Shown piece after piece: positions 50,201 to 62,200 of a stretch of DNA of 64,000 nt. Both the position numbers and the translations under genes were made by a program. The stretch's first letter is position 1, and each line of letters opens with the position of its first letter. Below the pieces are notes generated by a model, which was not told where the DNA came from, ran no database searches, and was given only the letters and a program-made list of their open reading frames with translations. The stretch is from Corbicula japonica (taxonomy: Eukaryota > Mollusca > Bivalvia > Venerida > Cyrenidae): positions 1,114,459 to 1,178,458 of the forward strand of contig JAZAYU010000170.1 in NCBI GenBank assembly GCA_038501625.1, read 5' to 3'.

Positions 50201-53200
50201 TCTTACAATCTTTCTGCATTTTGTCAGTTGGACTGTTTTACCCCATTATCACAGAATGTTCCTGAATAACAATCATGAAAATGAATGTATGCAATCTACT
50301 TAATTCCCAGAGTGAGTTATAAAACTGGGAACCTAAACCAGTCTTATTCAAATCTCAGCAATCTGATTGGTTGAAACTTACCACTTAATAGAATTATTAT
50401 ATCTTAACCCTTTCCCCCATAGACACCTTTATTGCTAGGGCAAACAGTTTAGATCCAGATCAGCCAACACATCCGTGCTGTCTGATCAGGATCTAAACTG
50501 TTTGCTTTTTGATTTTTTAGGCTATCTCTTACCAAAATGCGACCATGGATGTGCCGGCTTATCTGGATCTACACTGGTCGCCTATGCTTAAAAATGCATG
50601 TTTATGGAGGAAAGGGTTAATATCTCAGACAGGTACAATATTTTGATGCCAGAAAGTCCTAGTGGTAGTTCAAAACAGTCGACAGACTGTAACTTTGAAT
50701 ACTGTGGTATCATTTTATTTAGCAATGGCTTAATATAAATTTGAAGTATCGAATAATTATGTTAATAAAGAAAATAAAATTAGTTATAACTGTCAAATTT
50801 CTTTTGGAATATGTTTAATGTTACTTCAAAACTTGAACGACAATTTTTTCCGCGCATTTAGGTCAGGTCATGTTTTACCAAACAGTATCGTTGTCATCTC
50901 ATTTTTAATTTATCAACACTTTTTGAGTAACTGTTTCGCAATTACTAAAAAAGTGTTGATAAATTAAAAATGAGATGACAACTGTTTCGCAATTAATTGA
51001 CACTTTAGACCATAAAACGGGTACGGAATTTAACATGCCAATTATTATTTGAATGGTCCAGATAGATGGATCAAACAGGTCCCGAGTCAATTAGCGGCGC
51101 AGAATAAACAGCAGTCTGATAATTGACTAATAAAGGAAGTGGTAATTGACAGGGGGCCAACTGACACATGATTAGCTCGCGTGTTCAAATAAACAATAGG
51201 TATTGATAACGGGTCGGTAAAATATCGATAATAATATTTTTTGTTTAAAAAATTGGATTTGCGCGAATTTACGTTCGTGCGAAACAGTCATTTTCGGCGA
51301 TTGCGCGAAATTTCGTGCCAGCGAAATTAAATGATACCACATTAGTATTGATAAACCATGTCAACATGAAAAACTACAGAGTTTGAGCCTGGCACTTACA
51401 CTGGTCAGCCCTGGCATCATTCAGATAGTACAGGATAGGAACCAGTATGTCCAGTACATCACTGCTCTTCAACACATAGAACATAAATTTCTGAAAATAT
51501 GAAAATCATTGTGTTGTAAAAAAAAAGTCTGAAGATGTTGCGTTTCATCCATAGAAATTAACAATTCTGCTCAATCTTTAATGTTTAAAATTATTTATTA
51601 AGGATGGCCTCAATGCTACCTGGAAAAAAAAAAATTCTGAAATTGTGTGGAAACAACCAAAACATGAAAAAGAAACTAAGACAAGTGCCAATGTTTCGCA
51701 GTCTTGTTAAACATATGGTAATCTCTTTAAGCTGAATTTCTGCAAAATATTTTAAATTACAAATTAGTACACATTAAAGTATCCTGGGCCCAAGGTTATA
51801 AAACTAAATCTGGAGATCTCAAATCTCAAGCATCTGACCAGTCGCCATTACAGCCAATCAATTGCATGAGATTTGAGACTGATCTCAAAACTTAAATAAG
51901 ACATCTAGATCCTATTTGGAGACCCTACAAGGTTCATTTCGTGGCAGTTAGTCAATCTTTTCCAATGTTTTTAATACGATTAGAGGTTAGTGTTAGGGTT
52001 AGAGGTAAGGGTCACTGGAGGTTTATTATGATGGCTTTTTTCCTGTAAAAGATTTTCAAGATAAAGTCTTTCATCAAGCCAGGGCCCAAGATCATAAAAC
52101 TAAGATTTGAGATCAGTCTCAAATCTCACGGATCTGATTGGCTGAAATGGCGACTGGTCGCCATTTCAGCCAGACTGGTAGCCATTTCAGCCAATCAGAT
52201 CTGTGAGATTTGAGACTGATCTCCAGATTTAGTTTTATGATCTTGGGCACTGTAAATGTTGCTGGAACTCTACTCAACATTGAATTTCTAGAACAAGGCC
52301 AGTAACCCTGAGATACTTTCACTGAGTTATCTTACCTTGTTAATATCACACATTTTCCAGAACAGGACCAGTAACTCTTGGTGGAACTGTATCTTCTTTG
52401 TGGATCCAGGGAGGTAAGTCTGCATCAGAGGATTGTTCAACAACCTTGTTATACCTTTCAAAATGAAGTGGAAATCCTGAAATTTAACAGAAATTTTAAA
52501 AAGTTATAAATCTGAAGTTAGATACTATGGTATCACTTTGTTACCATAAGAATATTTCCTGCTAATGGTAACTTTGCTTTTGCAATAACAATAGTTCCTG
52601 CTAATGGGGTTTACCTCCAAAACATTTATTTGCATTTAAATTAATTAGTGCAATGCATTTTTTGTTTATTTCATTCATTCTAATGATGAACAGAAATCAG
52701 TTGGTAATATTAACATTGGCATTAAATTTTCAATACTAGTTGAATTGTCCTTTATTATTTCTGATCTGTTTCAAAGCAAGCAACACCTACAACTTGTTAA
52801 ACACAGATCAACTGTAAGTGTCTATAGTACCATAATTTTTGTATATTCTATATAGCTGATTTAAAACAAACCATGCCCATTCCTTTATTGTCATAAATTT
52901 ATCATAATAAAGGTGTTATTTTTTGCTATTTAAAAAATCCTAACTTCTTACATGTATGTAGCTGTCATTTATTGATAACAGTATAAGAAGCTTCTTACCT
53001 CCTCTCTGTGAATTCTGGACAAATAATTCACAAACAGGTTATCTGGTGTTCCAGTCTGAAACATTACAATTCAATTAATTTTTAATAATTTTACACTTAA
53101 CTCTTGTCAACAGCCTTTTATTCTGTAATGGACAATTATGGTGTTGAATATTCAGATAGCAGAGATGCAGTTAATATAAATAAATAAACTTACTGTAGGA

Positions 53201-56200
53201 GGGGGTCGGGGTGAGGAGGCATTCTGAGTTGTTTTTTAAATTATAAAGGAGCACTCACTTTTTAGTTTAAGAACTAAGTAAACACCTAAATTTTAACAGT
53301 CAAAATGACCTAAGCCATTCCCAGAGTGCCAAGTCAAGTAATATCTCTTTTTCAAGTGAGCTGTACAAAAATATAAACAATACAAATTTGTTTATATCAA
53401 GCGTTTAAGAGGTTGCCTTTATGTGTAGTGTAATAATAGCAGATTCAGATCAGACAGCACAAATGTGCCAGGTTGTACATGTTAAAATGGGTATATATTA
53501 AGTAAAGGGTAAGTAAGTCACAGGTAGAGATATTGGCATTAGATTGCATACAGACTAGGGAACACCATGTGGGACACCTTGAAATTCAAACACATACCAA
53601 GCTTACTTTTAACTGAAATTCTTTAGTTCAAACGTTAAGGGTGGTTCTTTTTCTATTTCAAAACAATGTTTCTGATCTGTAATCTAATGAAAGCCTGTTA
53701 GTATAAACTAAACAATATAATAATACCTCACTCTGGGCCTCCATGGCTGTTCCTCCAGCAGTGCCATCTACAGACACATTCTGACTGGCTGACGATTCGT
53801 TCTCCATGGTAACACAGAGCACCTGCAGAGCCGACTCAACCAGGGCCTCCCGGGAGTCAGTGAACATCAGGTGATTGTACGGCAGACCGTAGCCAACAGG
53901 GTCATATGCGCACACAACATTCAACAAGGAGGTAAACAAAGGCAAGGCATGTCTGAAAAAAAATGCCGTAAGATTAAAAAACTGAGAAGGAGACCAGTAT
54001 CAAAATTTCAAGGATTTGATTGGCTATTATAGAGACTTGTCTCAATTTCAGATGCTTGAGATTTGAGACTGGTCTTCAATCACAGTTTTATAATCATCAG
54101 CACAGGTAATCAACATATCATTAACTTCTTTAAAAGTACAACTTGTTCTCATACACTTTGTAAACAGCATTGTTACCTTTCATTTTCCGTATGAAGAGTA
54201 TATTATATTGAAACTGTCACATAATTACACTGTCATTGTAATGAAATTACTCAAAATATGTCTTCTTTATAGATTACATTAAGTCACCTTTGATGTCTTA
54301 ATTTGAAATTCATACCTATCATATATGACATTGAGTAAAGGTCATGCACTATTGAAGTACTTATAAAATATAAATGAAATTAAAAGTGCAATATTCAGCA
54401 CTTTGAAGCTCATACAATGTATAATTGTCTATCTTTTCATGTACTTTTGAAGTACTTATGAGATATAGATGAAATTAAAAATACAACTTTGCTTTTTAAC
54501 CCTTACATGTCTGTAACCTAAGTAAAGAATGCTTTCAAGATTGTTGCCAAGATGCAGATAGCCATAAATATATACAATTCATTGAATAACGTGAAAAAAC
54601 ACTTAAATTCTCCTGGTAATGGATCTTCTTTATATTAGTTTGTGTCATTTCATTAATTATCAGCTTTATTAACTGAACTGCCTTTAAGTTTAGACATTAA
54701 AGTAATGGACTTTACATGTTATGCACTTATTTAAAAGTACATCTTGTTCTTTATCCTTTCTTAAATGGGATGTAAACGATAGCATTTATTTCACTGTACA
54801 TGTAAACAGTATAACCACACTCAAATAATGTAATGGACTGTACTGTCTGTCTATTATGAACCAGTCTATTCACTGTTAAAGGGGTGTTTACAGCAATTTA
54901 TCAAACAAGTTTATTAACCCTTTCCTCCATAGATACACCTTTATTGCATGGGTGAACAGTTTAGATCCAGATCGTGCCATCTATCAGGATCTGAACTGTT
55001 AGCTTTTTGATTTGTTAGGTTATTTCTGACCAAAATGCGACCAGTGCAGATCCTGATCAGCCAGCATGAATGTGCCAGCTGATCTGGATTTACACTGGTT
55101 GCATATGCGTTAAAATGCGTATATATGGAGGAAAGGATTAACTGATCATCAAACAATGTAGACCCAGACTCTGCATGGATGCACTGGCTGATCTGTGTCT
55201 ACTCTTGAGGAAAGCCATCCAGCTTTACATGACTAATATCAAATTAGATTCTCATCCGGATTTTGGGAAAAAAAAGGGGCGGGTGTATACTTTTTAATTT
55301 TTATTTTTTATTAACGAGATACCTGAGAGCAGAAGTAACAAGAGCTGTCAGAGGAGACAGCATGCTCGACTATTCGAATCATTTGAAACAAATGCAATTT
55401 GAAGATTAAAACAATAACAACTATGGCCATACATTCATGTGCAATCAGGAAAAATATTTACAAGTGAATGGTACGGGAGAAATTCTTTTCAAATAACAGA
55501 AATAATTCCTAAAATTTAATGTACCATAAATATTAAACTGAATAGGGGAATAACTATGAAATATTTCTGAATTTGTTAGAAAACTTGTTAGTAATTTTTT
55601 ATTAGAGACATTTACTTTTAGTCAAATATCAATCACTTCAGTAATGTTACAGAAAAAGAACTGAAATGAAAATATAATGGTAGTTTGAAGTTGATACCTT
55701 AAGTATTTGCAAAGTTATCGATGAAGTGCACTTAAGTGAAAATATAAGTGAAACTAGAAATGTGTCCATAGGACACGGATGCCCCGCTATGCATCATTTT
55801 CAGACACTCAAGTGCAATGATGGGAATAATACGCGATACACTGCCCTTTCATGGTGAACATTTGTGTCAAGTTTTTTTGAAATCCCTCCATTTATAATGA
55901 AGTTACAGCCTGGACAAGAAAATTCTATTTTTGGTAACAGTGACCTTGACCTTGGACCTTCAGGCTTGGGTATTGTGCGGACACACTGCCTTTTCATGAA
56001 CATTTGTGCAAAGTTATTTTAAAATCCCTCCATTTATAACAAAGTAACAGCCAGGACAAGATAATTCTATTTTTAGTAACAGTGACCTTGACCTTTGACC
56101 TACAGGCATGGGCATGGTACGTGACACACCGCCCTGTCATGGTGAACATTTGTGTCAAATTATTTTGAAATCCTTCCATTCATAACAAAGTTACAGCCTG

Positions 56201-59200
56201 GACAAGAAAATTCTATTTTTAGTAACAGTGACCTTGACCTTGGATCTACAGGCATGGGTATTGTGCGGACACACCGCCTTGTCATGGTGAACATTTGTGC
56301 CAAGATATTTTGAAATCCCTCCATTCATAACAAAGTAACAGCCTAGACAAGAAAATTCTATTTTTAGCAACAGTGACCTTGACCATTGACATACAGGCTT
56401 GGGCATGTACGTGACACACCGTCTTGATATGGTGAACAATTATACCAAGTTATTTAAAAACCCAATAAGAAATAACAAAGTTACAGAGCGGACACGATTT
56501 TGCAAGAAAATTCTATTTTTAGTAACAGTGACCTTGACTTTGGACCTACAGGCATGGGTATTGTACGCGACACACCGCCTTGTCATGGTGAACATTTGTG
56601 CCAAGTTATTTTGAAATCCCTCCATTCATAACGAAGTTAAGGGCCGACTGTATATTTTGCTTAACACAAAATGTAAGCGAAAAAGGGGCATAATTTGAAA
56701 AATATTGGAAGAAGGGTTATGGGTCTTGTTGGTTATGATGTAGATTTTGATGGTGAAAATATATTTCAAGTTTCAAGGCAATATCTCAATTAGTTTTAAA
56801 GTTAGAGGCAAAATGCATATTTTGCTTGACACAAAATATAAGAAAAAAGGGGCATAACTTGAAATATATTGACAGCAGAGTTATGGGTCTTGTTGGTAAT
56901 GATGTAGAATTTGATGGTGAATATATATTCCAAGTTTCAAGTTGATATCTCAAGTAGTTTATAAGTTATGGACCAAAGTGCATATTTTCCTTAACGCAAA
57001 ATTTAAGTGAAAAAGGGGCATAACTTGAAAAATATTGGAAGCAGAGTTATGGGTCTTGTTGGTAATGATGTAGAATTTGATGGTGAATATATATTCCAAG
57101 TTTCGAGTTGATATCATAAGTAGTTTTCAAGTAATGGACCAAAGTGCATTTTTTGTTTAACGGACGCCGACGCCGACACCGGGGCGAGTAGGATAGCTCC
57201 CCTATTCTTCGAATAGTCGAGCTAAAAACTAACTTAAAACTTGGAGAAAATGGCATTTATATTTAGTATTATTTACCAGAACAATTGGGGTAGAATATTC
57301 GTCCATCTACCCAATTTCTTCCAAAAATCATGATTACAACTTACAAATGTAGCAGGTGGGTACCTATTCTTGCTTGAAAGGCTTACCAGTCTTAAATAGT
57401 GACACTATCACCTTCGGTAAGCTTTAAAGCCATGTTTTTTTCCATATCCTGGATGGTCTAAAACCCGTTCTGTCCGGAACAGAATATGTTCTGATTTTTT
57501 TACCAATAAATTTTTTTGGGGCGGGTGGTTGTAGACAGGGGTGGGCGGGGATGAGAATCTAAAATATTGTTTTCTATTGCCTAACCATAGCTCAAGATTC
57601 TAGAGCTGAGACTGGTTATCATTCCCCAATCTCGGACAGTTAATTGGTATAAATTAAGCTCAGTCTGCAAACTGACCAATCACATGCTGGAGTTTCCCAT
57701 TTATGGTCTCCATTGTTGCTTTATCATCTTTCACACCCGAGCCCTTCATTGCAAGTTACCAGTTTTACCCAATGAACCATTAAGTTGTGATGTATATCAA
57801 GCTATAAACAAGTTACCTGTTTTCTGTGGAGGTGAAGAAATGAATCCACTGGTTAGGTGTACTGTGGGCATCAGCTACAATAAAAGTGAACTATTGCTCA
57901 ATCTGTCTTTTTGGGTTTACATCAATTTCGCATGATTCAAAAAAGCTTAGAAAAATGTGCAAATTCAAAATCTTTGCTTTCCAAGCACAGCAGTGTCACA
58001 AATGCCTGAAAATAATGTGAATACATGCTTGTTTTTGCATCAAAATCCATCAAGATGAAATTACATGACAGTAAAGTAACTACTTTAGAATCTGTCAAAA
58101 GAACTAAATTTACTGCATTAATTAGGGATATGAAAAACATTTAAATAATTTATAGTAAACATGAAGACCAAAGGTTTTTAAGAACCTAAATGTTTTTCAT
58201 ACTCTAATGAACACAATAAAATATTGATTCAATGAACTTTTAGAGTTCCATTAGTTCACGAGATATGGCAGAATCAAGAAATTTGTCATGATTTACACTG
58301 AAAGAGTCATTTGTAAAGTAATGATTGTTACCTATGGGTGGTAGATACATGGTCTCGGAGAAGCATGTAAGCAGAAGTTTGATGATTTCACTTCTGTTGT
58401 TGTCATGGTTGACATTATGCTGAGGGGAGTGGGCAAACCCCACGCCCGACTCCCAGATGTATTCACAACTGTCTATTGTTGTCATGTCTTCAGGGTTGTC
58501 CTATAACCACAAAACATTTTAAATTTAGATAATTCTAGCAAGCCTGTCACAGCTGCTGGAGACATTTTTCCATTCATGGACTGAGTACTGATGTGATAAT
58601 TAGTTCTGAAGAGACAAATCTGGTGTATCACCAAGACTACGAGATTGTATTTAAGTTCTAGCAAGAATTGAATCCTTGTATGTAGGGCACGAGACATAAC
58701 CTCTTTTATTCTACTTTTTAAAGATTTAATTTAACTACCTTTAAGTTCTGATCATGCATAAATTTCTATAAAAATATCTAAACCCCACAGCCCTAATTCT
58801 ACTCCCCTTCCAGAGACTCTTTCCCTCCTCTTTTTATTACATTCCTTGTCTACTTGCCAAACTAAACAGCCTGAAATACATACCGGTCCTGCCTTCCTAC
58901 CCGAAGCTGCAGTGAACTCTGGACAGAACAACAAATCCTGAAAAAAAAGCATCACAGTCACCATGACAACAAAAACTAACATATGGCTTCAGACTTAAAA
59001 CTGGAGTGAATTGCACATTTTAAGACAATTTTATACCAAAAAGTCATAACAACTTTCACTAATTTAACTTCTGGACTGTGTGCAACCCTGACTAGTTTAC
59101 AGTGACACCCATTCAAGACAAGTTTTGCAACACCTTTCTGTGAAAAATTGTGCTATGATTTTCTCTGTTTTCCAAATCACTGTTCTAATAGCTATTTCAA

Positions 59201-62200
59201 CAAAATAAAATTAACTTTCCTGCAATATTTTAGAAAGAAGTAAGAATATTAAGGGATCTAGATGTAAAAACAAAACTGCCTGTCAGGGCATCATGAAAGT
59301 ATTCAGGCTTCCCTTGATTCAAACATGCCTTGAAAAATGTAATGAAATATTGATTTAACAGTGTATAATTGGATACCATGTATACTTACACATAGAGCAT
59401 TGAGGAGAGTCTGTGCCAACGGAGGACTGTCAACCTGTAAACGAAAATCAAGAATAACTCTATAAAATAGTCTTTCAAATGCAATATTTTCAGCATTCTG
59501 AATGCTTTTTAGAGGGACCACATCATCATGTTTTACTCCAAAAAAGATATATCTATATTGTTCAGTGGTATATAGTAGAATATATCACTGGGCAGAGTTA
59601 AAATGGAAGGCTGAATAGAACAAACCCCAAGATGATTAATATCTGCACATCGTTTTAGATACAATGCCCAGTGATACATTCTAAAAATTTTCTGGTAAAT
59701 AATAACTATTATTTCAATCTATCTATCAATCTATCATCTTTACTTACTTCATTATCTTCCCCTTGACCCGGCAATGTGGACCAGAAAAACCCTCGCCAGT
59801 CTGGGTCTTCAAAGATGTATGGGAGAACTCGTGTCAGCAACCTTACACAATTCAACACTGCAAAAACATAAACAAAGGAAACCATTCTTATAGTTGCTGT
59901 GAAAAATAAATCATTTTCAGGCAATACTGATTTGCATATGTAATCTTTAAAATTGCCATTTCAATTGAATTACTAGTTACAAAACATGTCTTTTATACAT
60001 CATAATGCATGTTACAATTTTTTATTGGACGTATTGAAGTGGAAGGGGATGGGGTGCAGAATTACCCCTCCCTATCAGGGATCACGAATCAAGGCGATTT
60101 GGGCGAAGAAGGCGCCCAGATCGGCCTAACTTCGCTTTATTTGCAGAGAAAAGCGAAGTTCACTTCGCCCTTGATTTCCTGTTGAATTTGCCTGAGGGAA
60201 CAATCAAACATCTGCCAATAATCCCCCAAATTTTCACTCATTGACAAACGCGTGTCATAAACAACTTTGACCTGATTACCTAATCATTCTTTACAAAATG
60301 AGATTTTTATTGGCTGGTGTATACAGAATAAACCAATAAAATGGCTCGATAGCCTTCAGCATTTTCTTATTGTATGTTACATAAGCGATAATGGTGTAAG
60401 TGACCCGGATGTTGAAAATGACAGCTTGTTAATTTGACAGTTAACTACGAGTTTTATGGCACTTTGAGAACCTGTAAGAGGTGATAATTGGATTAAGATG
60501 ATTGTCTATGATCAGAGCGGACTGGGAGAAATTAATAATGCAATGGACCTTTTGTGTGATTTGTTTGCTGACTCAATTGAAGAAAGACACCCCCAGATGA
60601 TGTAGGCTAGTAAAACAAGAGCCGTCAGAGACGGGTTATGCTCCCCAACGCCGCTTTGTCACAAATACTTTTTTGTTAGAACAGGAAGAATTTGTAAGAA
60701 AGATATTGTATTTGAAAGTTTCCTTTACGATTCAAACAGAAAGCATTTTACAATATTGTACAAAAATAAGACAAAAAAAAATGAGAAATTTCAAAGGGCA
60801 CTAACTCAAAAATGAATAAAGCAAGAGTTATGGTTCTTGTGCATTGCACTGCTCCGCATTGAGATCATTCTACTTATGAAGTTTCAAGTTCAGAAACTTT
60901 TATACTTTGTGAGATATGCACCTGATAAAACTAAGTAAGAGAAATTTCAAAGGGAAATAAATAAAAAATCAATAAAGCAAGATTTATGGTTCTTGTGCAC
61001 TGCACTGCTCCTCATTGAGATCTATCTACTTATGAAGTTTCAACTTCCTAACTCTTATACTTTGTGAGATATGCCCCGGACAAAAAGTAAGTATGGTAAA
61101 TTTCAAAGGGCATTAACTCTATAATGAATAAAGCAAGAGTTATGGTTCTTGTGTGCTGCACTGCTCCTCAACGAATTCATTCTACTTATGAAGTTTCAAG
61201 TTCATAACTCTTATACTTTGTGTGATATGCCCTGGACAAAAAATAAGTAAGAGAAATTTCAAAGGGCAATAAATCAAAAATCAATAAAAGCAAGAGTTAT
61301 GGTTCTTATGCACTGCACTGCTCATCATTGAGATCTATCTACTTATGAAGTTTCAACTTCATAACTCTTATACTTTGTGAGATATGCCCCGGACAAAAAG
61401 GAAGTATGAAAAATTTCAAAGGGCAATAACTCAAAAATGAATAAAGCAAGAGTTATGGTTCTTGTGCACTGCACTGCTCCTCCCTGAGATCTATCTAGTT
61501 ATGAAGGTTCAACTTCATAACTCTTATACTTTGTGAGATATGCCCCAGACAAAAAGTAAGTATGAGAAATTTGAAAGGGCAATAACTCAAAAATGAATAA
61601 AGCAAGAGTTATGGTTCTTATGCACTGCACTGCTCCTCATTGAGATCTATCTACTTATGAAGTTTCAACTTCATAACTCTTATACTTTGTGAAATATGCC
61701 CCGGACAAAAAGTAAGTATGAGAAATTTCAAAGGGCAATAACTCAAAAATGAATAAAGCAAGAGTTATGGTTCTTGTGCACTGCACTGCTCCTCATTGAG
61801 ATCTATCTACTTATGAAGTTTCAACTTCATAACTCTTATACTTTGTGAGATATGCCCCGGACAAAAAGGAAGTATGAAAAATTTCAAAGGGCAATAACTC
61901 AAAAATGAATAAAGCAAGAGTTATGGTTCTTATGCATTGCACTGCTCCTCCCTGAGATCTATCTAGTTATGAAGGTTCAACTTCATAACTCTTATACTTT
62001 GTGAGATATGCCCCAGACAAAAAGTAAGTATGAGAAATTTGAAAGGGCAATAACTCAAAAATGAATAAAGCAAGAGTTATGGTTCTTATGCACTGCACTG
62101 CTCCTCATTGAGATCTATCTACTTATGAAGTTTCAACTTCATAACTCTTATACTTTGTGAAATATGCCCCGGACAAAAAGTAAGTATGAGAAATTTCAAA

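Larger units (their letters stand above)
55337..57224. mobile_element. Composite satellite-bearing element X2 (in HID1 intron)
   Basis: AACAAGAGCTGTCAGAGGAG with GCTCGACTATTCGAA at the left, TTCGAATAGTCGAGC at the right (15-bp perfect inverted match), preceded by GACGCCGACGCCGACACCGG. The interior has two satellites. Confidence 0.75.

Noticed and set aside
55800..56625. Overlapping 61-82 codon minus ORFs with similar sequence
   Set aside because: They track satellite B units.
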